This document shows positions 7,703 to 14,633 of a stretch of DNA of 22,768 bases, piece by piece. The stretch covers positions 1-22,768 of IMG/VR virus record IMGVR_UViG_3300045117_000169; one strand, written 5' to 3'. The notes beneath the pieces were generated by a model. That model was not told where the DNA came from, did no database searches, and was given only the letters and a program-made list of their open reading frames with translations. The translations under genes were made by a program, and so were the position numbers. Origin of the DNA: a virus. Numbering within the stretch: the first letter of the stretch is position 1; the number at the start of each line of letters is the position of its first letter.

Positions 7703-7843
7703 TTAGTATGCCATTTCGATATATTTAATCATCTGACTAGTTGTAAATCCCATTTGAGATGAAACAAAATATAATGTATAACTAGATACTGTGTTAACAG
7801 GTGTATCCATTAACCATGACCAAAAACTCAATTTTGTTGTCAT
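7703..7843 (-). CDS. 46-aa protein between tRNA genes, unknown
   Basis: ATG at 7843 is preceded by a strong ribosome binding site (AAAGGGGTaaattATG), which itself begins within a few bases of the end of tRNA-Gly. The protein starts MTTKLSFWSWLMDTP and ends QMIKYIEMAY. It has no long hydrophobic segment and no known motif. The good initiation site in a gap between two tRNA genes is the main evidence that it is real; it would be translated from the tRNA precursor transcript. Confidence 0.65.
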   Translation of the reverse strand: MTTKLSFWSWLMDTPVNTVSSYTLYFVSSQMGFTTSQMIKYIEMAY

Positions 7844-7857
7844 AATTTACCCCTTTA

Positions 7858-7933
7858 TGGAGCGGCCAGGGGGATTTGAACCCACCAACTCCCAGTTTGG
7901 AAGACTGGAACTCTACCATTGAGTTATGGCCGC
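7858..7933 (-). tRNA. tRNA-Gly (anticodon UCC)
   Basis: Acceptor GCGGCCA pairs with TGGCCGC. D arm ACTC/GAGT, anticodon stem CCAGT/ACTGG with loop CTTCCAA giving anticodon TCC. T arm GTGGG/CCCCC with loop TTCAAAT has one T-C mismatch. The discriminator is T, as in tRNA-Gly, and CCA is encoded. Reads GGA. Confidence 0.94.
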
Positions 7934-7964
7934 CTATTTTTTGTTATCTATAGAAATATTTTAA

Positions 7965-8060
7965 TCATAAGTTGTTTTCTATAGCATATTTCATTTTATC
8001 ACAACATATTTTTTCTATTGATATAATATGAAACTTCTTTTTAATAATATTATACTTCAT
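7965..8060 (-). CDS. 31-aa small ORF, doubtful
   Basis: A short frame starting at ATG 8060, twelve bases after the macro-domain stop codon, with GAGA at a short distance upstream. The product is Lys/Ile-rich (MKYNIIKKKFHIISIEKICC...) and ends before tRNA-Gly. No family recognised. Its position and the weak ribosome binding site make it possible, not secure; otherwise this 138-base stretch holds nothing I can name. Confidence 0.35.
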   Translation of the reverse strand: MKYNIIKKKFHIISIEKICCDKMKYAIENNL

Positions 8061-8071
8061 AACGTCTCATT

Positions 8072-8506
8072 TTATAAAGATATTACCGAAAATCTATCAT
8101 CAAATAGATTTTCAATAGCTGGTTTTATAGTTTTATTCCAACTTAGTTGACCAAATCCACAGCCCGGTCTAGGTAATATAATTTTAGGAATTTGCATTAT
8201 ATTGACTAGTTCTATTAATTGTTTACATGATCTTAGTATTAATTGTAAATCTGATTTTTCCCACCAATTATGTTTAGTGGGAAAATTGAATACACCAATA
8301 AATTTGTCAAATTGGCCAAGATAGTAAACATTGTTACCATCAAGTAATTTATCACCTAAAATTTTAGGTAATGTTGGTATTAATTTGGCCGCTTTAAGTG
8401 CGAGCCCTTTACCCATAACGGCCTCTCCATTTTTCTTTATATTACCATTAGTGGTAATAACTATATTTTCGGAGACATTAAATATATTGCCGGATATTTC
8501 TATCAT
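8072..8506 (-). CDS. Macro-domain protein, ADP-ribose 1''-phosphate phosphatase-like
   Basis: Macro domain over the whole 144 aa. Signatures: ITTNGNIKKNGEAVMGKGLALKAA (Asn-rich loop then GxGxA; binds the distal ribose) and the C-terminal PRPGCGFGQLSW phosphate-binding loop. This combination, NxxGxxVMGxGxAxxA and P-x-x-GxGxGxLxW, is that of the Poa1p-like Appr-1''-phosphate phosphatase branch. Such enzymes process the ADP-ribose phosphate left by tRNA 2'-phosphotransfer, or remove ADP-ribose. Nearby RNA ligase, nucleotidyltransferase and tRNA genes make an RNA-repair role attractive, but removing host ADP-ribosylation is an alternative. The ATG follows the previous stop by three bases, with no ribosome binding site, suggesting coupling. 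Confidence 0.88.
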   Translation of the reverse strand: MIEISGNIFNVSENIVITTNGNIKKNGEAVMGKGLALKAAKLIPTLPKILGDKLLDGNNVYYLGQFDKFIGVFNFPTKHNWWEKSDLQLILRSCKQLIELVNIMQIPKIILPRPGCGFGQLSWNKTIKPAIENLFDDRFSVISL

Positions 8507-8509
8507 TTT

Positions 8510-8740
8510 TTATTTTTGTTGTAATGTAGTTTTTTTGTATTTAGTAGCCCTTCTATTACGGGGCCAACCAGAGACATCGTTGCGGTCGCCGCAGCCGCAC
8601 GTTGTTATATAGGCTTTACAGTCCAAACACCGCATTTCCGCACCCTCACAATACGGAGTTGAACAATCAAGACTAACATAGTAGGAAGTGCTCAAATTCT
8701 TATGTTTACACTTCACAACTTTTTTCCAAAATTTATCCAT
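8510..8740 (-). CDS. Cys-rich zinc-binding phage protein, 76 aa
   Basis: The pattern is CKHKN, then DCSTPYCEGAEMRCLDCKAYITTCGCG, then SGWPRNRR. The string C-S-T-P-Y-C-x-G-x-E-x-x-C-x-x-C and the CGCG-x-x-x-x-x-SGWP tail recur in small uncharacterised phage proteins (from memory). About eight cysteines and one histidine could bind two zinc ions. AAGGA lies about seven bases before ATG 8740. Function unknown; the basic C-terminus (KYKKTTLQQK) is compatible with nucleic-acid binding. Confidence 0.75.
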   Translation of the reverse strand: MDKFWKKVVKCKHKNLSTSYYVSLDCSTPYCEGAEMRCLDCKAYITTCGCGDRNDVSGWPRNRRATKYKKTTLQQK

Positions 8741-8878
8741 AAGACATCCTTAATGAATCAAAACTTTTATATATTCGGTTAATTTTAGCTATGTTCTATT
8801 TTTCCCATTTTAATTTGTGTCAATTTGTGATGTAAGCCTGTTAACCTTGTGGGTGTTTTTATCTCATTTTTCGTATCT

Positions 8879-8966
8879 TGGCGGCACGAGTAGGATTTGA
8901 ACCTACGGACGTTTTACCGTCAATGGTTTAGCAAACCATCGCCTTGAGCCCCTCGGCCATCGTGCC
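8879..8966 (-). tRNA. tRNA-Ser (anticodon GCU)
   Basis: Class II tRNA. Acceptor GGCACGA pairs with TCGTGCC, anticodon stem ATGGT/ACCAT with loop TTGCTAA giving anticodon GCT, a long variable arm GACGGTAAAACGTC, T arm GTAGG/CCTAC with loop TTCAAAT, discriminator G and encoded CCA. Reads AGC/AGU. Its first nucleotide (8966) is also the last base of the TAG stop codon of the gene upstream. Confidence 0.95.
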
Positions 8967-9184
8967 TATTTATTTATGATCATCTTTATGTAATCATCTG
9001 GTAATAAACCATAGATAAATGGTACTATATGATTACCATATTTACTCTCTATATATAGCCAATATAGTCCTTTATTGTCTATATATAGAGAGTAGTTGGC
9101 TAATTTGGCCGTTATATTATTTATTAACTTGCCATATATTCTTATTACACCCTTGACGGTATCAAAAGGTATAATCTTATACAC
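8966..9184 (-). CDS. 72-aa protein, unknown
   Basis: Starts with GTG at 9184, overlapping the stop of the preceding gene (GTGTATAA), so translation is likely coupled. The protein begins MYKIIPFDTVKGVIRIYGK and is rich in Tyr and Ile, with no cysteines and no clear membrane helix. It contains a 16-bp perfect inverted repeat (9043-9058/9079-9094) that encodes two similar phrases, YSLYI and LYIES. The TAG stop shares its last base with tRNA-Ser. No ribosome binding site is visible; function unknown. Confidence 0.6.
   Translation of the reverse strand: MYKIIPFDTVKGVIRIYGKLINNITAKLANYSLYIDNKGLYWLYIESKYGNHIVPFIYGLLPDDYIKMIINK
9043..9094. repeat. 16-bp perfect inverted repeat inside a coding sequence
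   Basis: Arms TACTCTCTATATATAG (9043-9058) and CTATATATAGAGAGTA (9079-9094), 20-nt loop. In the minus-strand mRNA it forms a hairpin about 80 bases upstream of tRNA-Ser. It could be an RNase III-type processing site or incidental. Confidence 0.6.
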
Positions 9185-9536
9185 GGCTTAACAATTCTCT
9201 TGCCCAACCAACTAACGTTGCCTGCTTAAAATAAGCCTGGCAGCGTTTAATGAACTTTACCAAGGTTTCAAACTCCAACCCGGCATATCCATTGTAGAAC
9301 CACGAAGGTGGAAATTTTATATCATCCAGAGACTTTTCTTTCTCTGCCCACCTTGCTGCTCTGGCATAGGCAACATCTTTACCCATTTCGGGGTTATAGT
9401 CTTCATACAGATTCCACTGTGCATAACCTATAATAATCTCATTAGTGTATGGATTAACAAACCCCACAAATGTAGTTTTTTTCAGGTTAGGCGTACGACC
9501 TACATTGCCTTTCACATACTGAAAAATCGTTTGCAT
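9177..9536 (-). CDS. Conserved-looking phage protein, 119 aa, unknown
   Basis: Strong initiation site AAAGGAGtttttATG at 9536, behind the promoter at 9556-9584. The sequence has a basic N-terminus with GNVGRTPNLKK, strands FVGFVNPYTNEIIIGYAQWNLYEDYNP, then a charged helix GKDVAYARAARWAEKEKSLDDI and a C-terminal helix FETLVKFIKRCQAYF. The sequence IGxxxWN...D.NPxxGxxxAxxRAxRWA is typical of small phage proteins of unknown role. No transmembrane segment or catalytic motif is recognised. Confidence 0.8.
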   Translation of the reverse strand: MQTIFQYVKGNVGRTPNLKKTTFVGFVNPYTNEIIIGYAQWNLYEDYNPEMGKDVAYARAARWAEKEKSLDDIKFPPSWFYNGYAGLEFETLVKFIKRCQAYFKQATLVGWARELLSRV

Positions 9537-9555
9537 AAAAACTCCTTTTTATTTT

Positions 9556-9584
9556 AGTATATCACAAAGAATTAACTTTGTAAA
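9556..9584 (-). promoter_or_regulatory. Sigma70-type promoter, extended -10
   Basis: Minus strand: -35 TTTACA (9584-9579), 17-bp spacer, -10 TATACT (9561-9556) preceded by TGA (extended -10). It lies 20 bases upstream of the start of the 119-aa gene, with its -35 inside the last codons of the nucleotidyltransferase gene. It probably also transcribes the tRNA genes further down. Confidence 0.6.
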
Positions 9585-10591
9585 CCATAGGTTTTAAGTA
9601 TCAGATTATCCACAAAATTTTGGTTCCAGTTGCTTATGAACTCACTGGATATATTAGAAATTTCATCTAAACCCGATACAATCAGGTTTTCAACTTCTGA
9701 CCAAGGATATTCCCCCTGTTTAATTTTAATGAGAATATCTGCTTCTGTTAATGGGAAAATAATTTTCCCATTAGTTAAAAGCTGTTTTGTCTGATAAATG
9801 GCCCGTATAGCATGAGAAATTGCTTTCCAATCAATACCTTTGTTTTGTTCTGCCAATTTGGCCCTATGTCCATATTCATTATAGGCTTTATCAATTCTTT
9901 GGTAAAATTCTCTCATCGAAATATTACCCTGATGAACTTTACCACAAACTATCAAACACCGATTATTACCAATTTCTTTGACAAAGCAATATGATTCATC
10001 GCCGAATATATCAACTATTGTATCAATCCAAAGAGAAAGTTTATTATTATCCCTTTTCTTGGATTTTAGGTAGTCTTCTTCAAAGTTATCACAAAACCAT
10101 TTGTGAATTTTTTTAAGAACTCCTAAACGACTTCCTTTGATACCATATTTTTTAGCTTGACCAATAGCATATTTTGTATATGCTAATTCCGATGTGGTAA
10201 TAAGTTTATCTGTATTATCAAAAAACAAGTCCATAGGATAATGTTTTTCGATAATACAGTTTTCGTTTGTATAAGAAAAGAGAACATCAAGAGCAATAGT
10301 TTCGCCCTTTCTTACCAATTCTATCCAGTATTGCAATGAATATAACTCAATATCAATGTCACTGGCATTGTTTTTTGTTACATTATCACTAGTTTGGTGA
10401 TTAATGGTTATAATTTTCCTACCAAGAACAAGATTTTCTAGACTTGGTAGAAAAATACCTTTATAGTCCAAATCACTATTTTCAGTGTTGGTACCGTAAA
10501 GATGTGAACCAAACTTCACCAAATAGATTAGTTTGCTTTTGTGTTTTTCACAAAGCTCGTAGACAATCTTCATGTTATTTTTTTTAGTCAC
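9572..10591 (-). CDS. Nucleotidyltransferase, RlaP-like (DNA polymerase beta superfamily)
   Basis: Protein of 339 aa (333 if ATG 10573 is used). The catalytic signature is VKFGSHLYGTNTENSDLDYKGIF: GS-x-x-YGT-x-x-x-x-SDxDxxG, with the two metal-binding aspartates of the pol-beta fold, and a third candidate Asp in SDIDIELYSL. This is the predicted nucleotidyltransferase family PF10127, whose member RlaP is tied to RNA repair. The substrate is not known from the sequence. A long helical C-terminal domain follows (HAIRAIYQTKQLL, ADILIKIKQGEYPWSEVENLI), as in that family. GTG 10591 and ATG 10573 both lack a strong ribosome binding site. Transcribed from the promoter at 10610-10638. Confidence 0.88.
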   Translation of the reverse strand: MTKKNNMKIVYELCEKHKSKLIYLVKFGSHLYGTNTENSDLDYKGIFLPSLENLVLGRKIITINHQTSDNVTKNNASDIDIELYSLQYWIELVRKGETIALDVLFSYTNENCIIEKHYPMDLFFDNTDKLITTSELAYTKYAIGQAKKYGIKGSRLGVLKKIHKWFCDNFEEDYLKSKKRDNNKLSLWIDTIVDIFGDESYCFVKEIGNNRCLIVCGKVHQGNISMREFYQRIDKAYNEYGHRAKLAEQNKGIDWKAISHAIRAIYQTKQLLTNGKIIFPLTEADILIKIKQGEYPWSEVENLIVSGLDEISNISSEFISNWNQNFVDNLILKTYGLQS

Positions 10592-10609
10592 ATATTTCTG
10601 TTTTTCTTC

Positions 10610-10638
10610 ATTATATCATAGTGGTTTTTGAAAGACAA
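10610..10638 (-). promoter_or_regulatory. Sigma70-type promoter, phage motif copy 3
   Basis: Minus strand: -35 TTGTCT (10638-10633) followed by TTT, 17-bp spacer, extended -10 TGATATAAT (hexamer 10615-10610). Third copy of the motif at 4050-4078 and 7571-7599. Drives the nucleotidyltransferase gene, divergent from the plus-strand block. Confidence 0.8.
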
Positions 10639-10647
10639 CAAACTAGG

Positions 10648-10683
10648 TTGACAATTTTTTGACGCGTGGTATAAATATAAATA
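10648..10683 (+). promoter_or_regulatory. Plus-strand promoter: TTGACA plus tandem TATAAATA late boxes
   Basis: TTGACA at 10648-10653, then after 16 bp TATAAA (10670-10675) with TGG before it. The same place holds two overlapping T4-type late boxes, TATAAATA at 10670-10677 and 10676-10683. The second runs into the ATG of the small terminase candidate at 10683. It can be read as a sigma70 promoter, as a late promoter, or both. Confidence 0.6.
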
Positions 10684-11057
10684 TGGAAAACGAAAATAAA
10701 AAAACTAGTGAAGATTTTATTAGAGAAAATATAGATAAGGCCAACTATATGCTGGATATGGCCATTGAAGCTTTTAGTGAAGGACAGCTAAAACCATCTA
10801 TGGTGGAAGCCGTAGCTAGATTAATAGATTCAGTCACAACTGCCGCAAATGCTTTAATTACCGCCGAAACTGACTCTTTTGGTTTACAAATTAAAGCTGA
10901 TATGTTAAAATTAAAAGAAAGGGAGCTAGATTTAAAAACTAGCATTGGCGGAAAACCAACCAACCAACAAAATATTTTTGTTGGGACGTTTAATGACCTA
11001 TTAAAACAAATCAACCAAAAAGAACCAAAACAGGTTGAAATTGTTGAAATAGAATAG
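10683..11057 (+). CDS. Small terminase subunit candidate, T4 gp16-like
   Basis: Protein of 124 aa. The pattern follows T4 gp16 as I recall it: an aromatic/acidic opening (EDFIRENIDKANYMLDMAIEAF), a central helical coil (PSMVEAVARLIDSVTTAANALI, then DMLKLKERELDLK), and a C-terminal NQQNIFVGTFNDLLKQI that parallels gp16's IQNATVFMGSPTELMDEI. TerS rings recognise DNA and activate the large terminase for packaging. No large terminase gene follows here. I use ATG 10683; the in-frame TTG at 10659 lies upstream of the predicted transcription start. ATG 10749 with AAGG upstream is an alternative but would cut the conserved opening. No ribosome binding site precedes 10683. Confidence 0.6.
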   Translation: MENENKKTSEDFIRENIDKANYMLDMAIEAFSEGQLKPSMVEAVARLIDSVTTAANALITAETDSFGLQIKADMLKLKERELDLKTSIGGKPTNQQNIFVGTFNDLLKQINQKEPKQVEIVEIE

Positions 11058-11092
11058 TTAATCTATATTAATTCTTTGAAAAATGAGGGGAT

Positions 11093-13063
11093 ATGTTGAA
11101 CACAACAGACTTTAAAGAAATCATTTTGAAAATGAGAGAAGAAAAACCATCTATTAATTGGGAAGGAACTTTACTTGACTATTTACAGATGGTAAAGGAT
11201 AATCCTCAAATATCACAACTAGCAACTGCGCGAATGTTTAATGCTATTATGAAATATGGCACTTCGCCAATAGATAAAGATTATAAAGTTATGGGCTATG
11301 ATGACCTTGTATCTTATAACTACTTTAATGATAAGATATTTGGTACTTTGGAACCAATTCATGATTTAATGAAATTTCTGAAAGCTGGGGCACATAGAAC
11401 AGAAACTGGTAAAAGAATTTTATTGTTGGTTGGGCCGCCTAGTTCCGGTAAAAGCACCTCTGTGTACTGGTTAAAAAGGTGTTTAGAGAACGATACAACA
11501 CCAAAATATGTTATAAAAGGCTGTCCTATACACGAGGAGCCGTTAAACCTGATTCCAATAGAAGACAGGGCATATTGGGAAGAAGTTTTGGATGTGAAAA
11601 TAGAAGGCAAACCCTGCCCTGTTTGTCAATATAATTTGGACAATTTATATACCGACATTTCTGGCCATACAAAATGGGAAGAGGTGCCAGTAATCCAATT
11701 TAAGTTCTCAGAACATAGACGTAAGGGAATCGGGGTTTTCCAGCCTTCTGATCCGACTAGTCAGGACGAATCAGAATTGATCGGAAGGTTGAATTTATCT
11801 AAAGTGGCGCGATATGGTGATGGCGACCCAAATTCATATTTATTTGATGGTGCCTTGGAAGTCGCTAATGGTGGTATGCTTGACTTTATTGAATTGCTAA
11901 AATCAAACGAAAGATTGTTATATCTTCTTATAACAGTAGCACAAGAAAAACTTATCAAGTCACCTAGTGGTACATTTCCACAGATTTATATTGATAGTTT
12001 TTTGGTTGGTCATACAAATTTAACTGAGTACGAAAAATTCATTTCTCGTAAAGAAAACGAGGCACTACACGATAGAATCTATGTGGTAAAATGGCCCTGG
12101 AATCTCAAAGTCAGTAACGAAGTTCAAATTTACAATAAACTCATTAAGGAGTCTGAGTTTAAGAATATCCATATTGCTCCACATACACTAGAAATAGCAG
12201 CAAAGTTTGCTGTTGTAACTAGACTTGTTCCACATGCTCGTTGTTCATCATTGATGGAAAAGGTTAAAATTTACAATGATGAGTCTATATCAGAATTTAA
12301 AAAAGAAGAAATTGATATTAAAGATATAAAAAAGGATGGTCGCGAAAGAGGTGAGGGTATGTTTGGTATATCACCTAGATATATCATAAATTCACTTAAT
12401 ATCGCACTTGCACAAAAAGAGGATAAGAAATGTATATGTCCGGTTGACATTATCAATACACTTATATATGCTTTTGATAATCATATTGGTTATACACCAG
12501 AGGAGAAGGATAGGTTTTTATCCCTATTGAAAGGTGACAAAGAAAGTATTGTTAAAGAGTACGTTGATATAGCAAAACGTGAGGTTCAGCTTAGTTTTCT
12601 ACATGCTTATGATGAGCAGGCACAGGCACTATTCGAGAATTATATGCGGAATGCAGAGGCTTTTTGTAAAGGGGATAAGATTTATCACGAGCCTACAGGC
12701 GAGTATTCTGTGCCAGATGAAAAACTAATGCGGGGCATCGAAGAACTTTGTAACGTGCCCATCAATTCCAAAAAAGAATTTAGAAATGGTATTTTTGTCC
12801 ATAAATCTGCAGCATTAGAACGCGGGGAGCCTTTCACATTTGAAACCTTTAAGGTTATCAAGGAAGGTATTGAAAAAAAACTAATGCAGTCCCTCAAAGA
12901 TATAGTCAAGTTGACTTTGATCGATCCTATTAAACAACTTAATGAAAAAACAAAAAGACGTAGAAATGATGTAATTGAAAATCTTAAACAACGTGGCTAT
13001 TGTGATTCCTGTGCTAAGGTAATACTTACTTTTGTAGGAGAAATCCTTGCCAAAACAGAATAG
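11093..13063 (+). CDS. prkA: PrkA-family serine protein kinase (YeaG-like)
   Basis: Protein of 656 aa, close to E. coli YeaG (644). An AAA+-type N-terminal domain carries Walker A GPPSSGKST (114-122), a zinc-type CPVC insertion (175-178), the family signature VFQPSDPTSQDESELIG (215-231), and GGMLDFIELLK as the Walker B region. The C-terminal PrkA kinase domain shows the conserved ending GEYSVPDEKLMRGIEEL, then a basic-to-acidic helix EKKLMQSLKDIVKLT. In bacteria PrkA is a stress and stationary-phase Ser kinase encoded with yeaH and ycgB/spoVR. GAGG lies a few bases upstream of ATG 11093. The gene is intact and followed by yeaH 20 bases later. Confidence 0.95.
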   Translation: MLNTTDFKEIILKMREEKPSINWEGTLLDYLQMVKDNPQISQLATARMFNAIMKYGTSPIDKDYKVMGYDDLVSYNYFNDKIFGTLEPIHDLMKFLKAGAHRTETGKRILLLVGPPSSGKSTSVYWLKRCLENDTTPKYVIKGCPIHEEPLNLIPIEDRAYWEEVLDVKIEGKPCPVCQYNLDNLYTDISGHTKWEEVPVIQFKFSEHRRKGIGVFQPSDPTSQDESELIGRLNLSKVARYGDGDPNSYLFDGALEVANGGMLDFIELLKSNERLLYLLITVAQEKLIKSPSGTFPQIYIDSFLVGHTNLTEYEKFISRKENEALHDRIYVVKWPWNLKVSNEVQIYNKLIKESEFKNIHIAPHTLEIAAKFAVVTRLVPHARCSSLMEKVKIYNDESISEFKKEEIDIKDIKKDGRERGEGMFGISPRYIINSLNIALAQKEDKKCICPVDIINTLIYAFDNHIGYTPEEKDRFLSLLKGDKESIVKEYVDIAKREVQLSFLHAYDEQAQALFENYMRNAEAFCKGDKIYHEPTGEYSVPDEKLMRGIEELCNVPINSKKEFRNGIFVHKSAALERGEPFTFETFKVIKEGIEKKLMQSLKDIVKLTLIDPIKQLNEKTKRRRNDVIENLKQRGYCDSCAKVILTFVGEILAKTE

Positions 13064-13083
13064 TTGTTTGTGGAGTAAATTAA

Positions 13084-14376
13084 ATGCCAATTATTAATCA
13101 TGACCAGTGGAACATTTCCCAAAAAGGTCATAAAGATGTTGAAAGACACAGACAAAAAATAGATAAGGCCATTAGGGGATCTGTTGAAGATATTGTGGCC
13201 GAAGAATCTATTATTACCAAAAAACGCGAAGGTACAGTAAGGGTATCTGTACGTGGTATGCGCGATTATAGATTTATTCATAGCAATAATAATAGGAATA
13301 TGGGGGGTGTGGGCACAGGCAAGAGCAATCCTGGTGATATTATTGCCCGTAAATCTAAAAGGAATACCAGTAAACCTGGTGACCAAAAAGGTGAAGACTA
13401 CATGGAAGTGGAAATCGATATTGATTATCTACTTCGGATTATGTTTGATGATTTGGAACTACCATTCATCGAACAAAAAAATAAAGTTATCAAATTGGTA
13501 ACTACTAATTATAAAACAGAATTTATTGCTAAAACTGGTAAATATTCCCTTATTCATAAAAAAATGACACTGGTCGAAACAATCAAAAGAACGATGTGTG
13601 ATATTCACGAAATCATAAACACAACTAAATGTGATGAAAATGACGCCCATAGGGCATACATACAAAGTGATTATGATATAAAAAAGGCCATACAAATAAT
13701 TTTAGATGGACAAATTGATAAAACTATTTGTCCAGACATATTACCCAACATTGAAGATGATGATATTAGATTCAGACAAATACATAAAGAAGAGGAACCA
13801 ATCAGTAACGCGGTCATATTTTTTATGTGTGATACTTCTGGATCTATGGACACAAAAAAGAAGTACATTGCCAGAAGCTTGGCCTTTTGGATGTATGAAT
13901 TTATAAAATCCAAGTATAATTATGTAGATGTGAGATTTATTGTTCATACCACAGAAGCTAAACTTGTAAATGAAGATGAATTTTTTAAGCGTGGGGAAAG
14001 CGGCGGAACTTTATGTCATACAGCATTTGATCTACTGGAACATTTAATAGACACGGAATACCCTATTTCTGAGTATAATATCTATATTCAGTATTTTTCC
14101 GATGGTGAAGATTTTAACCCCGATGCTACTGTAAACAGCATCAAGAGATTACTTAATAGGGGAATAAATCTTATAGGTTATGCCGAAATAGTTCTGCAAA
14201 ACAGCGGGTGGAGTTCGCCGGAACTTCTAGGAAAGATGATAAAACAATTTGGTATGAAGGAAAAAAACAACGGCATCAAATTTTATCGTAGTGATTGGCG
14301 AATAATGGCTGGTATCATAGAAAATAAAACAAAAATTTATCCATATTTGAAAAATTTATTTAAGGTAGACAAATAA
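13084..14376 (+). CDS. yeaH: YeaH/YhbH-family protein (DUF444) with vWA domain
   Basis: Protein of 430 aa, about the length of E. coli YeaH. The N-terminus has the family pattern with a basic helix (NISQKGHKDVERHRQKIDKAI) and glycine-rich loop (NMGGVGTGKSNPGD). The C-terminal von Willebrand A domain has a MIDAS: DTSGSMD (D250, S252, S254), a glycine-Thr loop SGGTLCHTA, and YFSDGEDF. In bacteria YeaH is the partner of PrkA; its biochemical role is unknown, though vWA proteins often pair with AAA+ ATPases. GGAG lies eight bases before ATG 13084. The stop overlaps the next ATG (TAATG). Confidence 0.95.
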   Translation: MPIINHDQWNISQKGHKDVERHRQKIDKAIRGSVEDIVAEESIITKKREGTVRVSVRGMRDYRFIHSNNNRNMGGVGTGKSNPGDIIARKSKRNTSKPGDQKGEDYMEVEIDIDYLLRIMFDDLELPFIEQKNKVIKLVTTNYKTEFIAKTGKYSLIHKKMTLVETIKRTMCDIHEIINTTKCDENDAHRAYIQSDYDIKKAIQIILDGQIDKTICPDILPNIEDDDIRFRQIHKEEEPISNAVIFFMCDTSGSMDTKKKYIARSLAFWMYEFIKSKYNYVDVRFIVHTTEAKLVNEDEFFKRGESGGTLCHTAFDLLEHLIDTEYPISEYNIYIQYFSDGEDFNPDATVNSIKRLLNRGINLIGYAEIVLQNSGWSSPELLGKMIKQFGMKEKNNGIKFYRSDWRIMAGIIENKTKIYPYLKNLFKVDK

Positions 14377-14603
14377 TGAACGATGATGAAAAAAAGTTAC
14401 ACCATAAAATATTTAGTAGGTGTTGTAGTTTTTGTGGAACAGAAGCACTTACTAAATTATATTTTGATGAGTATTTGTGTGAATTTTGTGAGAATATTCC
14501 TCAAGGACTTATAACAGAAAAAAATCGGCTTGCAAAAGCAATGATGATTGGATTTAATATAATAATGAAAAAATTAAACTATAGTAATGATTCTATTAAG
14601 TAA
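14376..14603 (+). CDS. 75-aa zinc-ribbon protein coupled to yeaH
   Basis: The start overlaps the yeaH stop (TAATG). Two knuckles, CCSFCGTE and LCEFCEN, about 20 residues apart, make a zinc ribbon at residues 16-40; a Lys-rich helix follows (LAKAMMIGFNIIMKKL). The N-terminal part resembles ClpX-type zinc-binding domains in its CSFCG opening, but the match is weak and could be chance. The coupling suggests it works with PrkA/YeaH. SpoVR/YcgB, the usual third member of the bacterial operon, is not found here. Last gene of the plus block; the next gene is convergent with about 30 bases between. Confidence 0.8.
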   Translation: MNDDEKKLHHKIFSRCCSFCGTEALTKLYFDEYLCEFCENIPQGLITEKNRLAKAMMIGFNIIMKKLNYSNDSIK

Positions 14604-14633
14604 TTTATAATTACAGGATAAAATTAAATATTC

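Noticed and set aside
8354-8369. 16-nt palindrome ACCTAAAATTTTAGGT
   Set aside because: It lies inside the macro-domain coding sequence, has no loop or U-run, and is mostly A/T; chance is likely.
8795-8823. TTGACA on the minus strand in the gap before tRNA-Ser
   Set aside because: The hexamer 17 bp downstream is AATAGA, which matches TATAAT at only three positions, and there is no extended -10; it also lies between a tRNA and a gene with a good upstream promoter.
13253-13501. Open frames on either strand inside the kinase, YeaH and RNA ligase genes
   Set aside because: They overlap strong, family-supported genes and have no ribosome binding sites or recognisable products.
14604-14633. Bidirectional terminator expected between convergent genes
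   Set aside because: I see no stem with a U-run in this 30-base gap.
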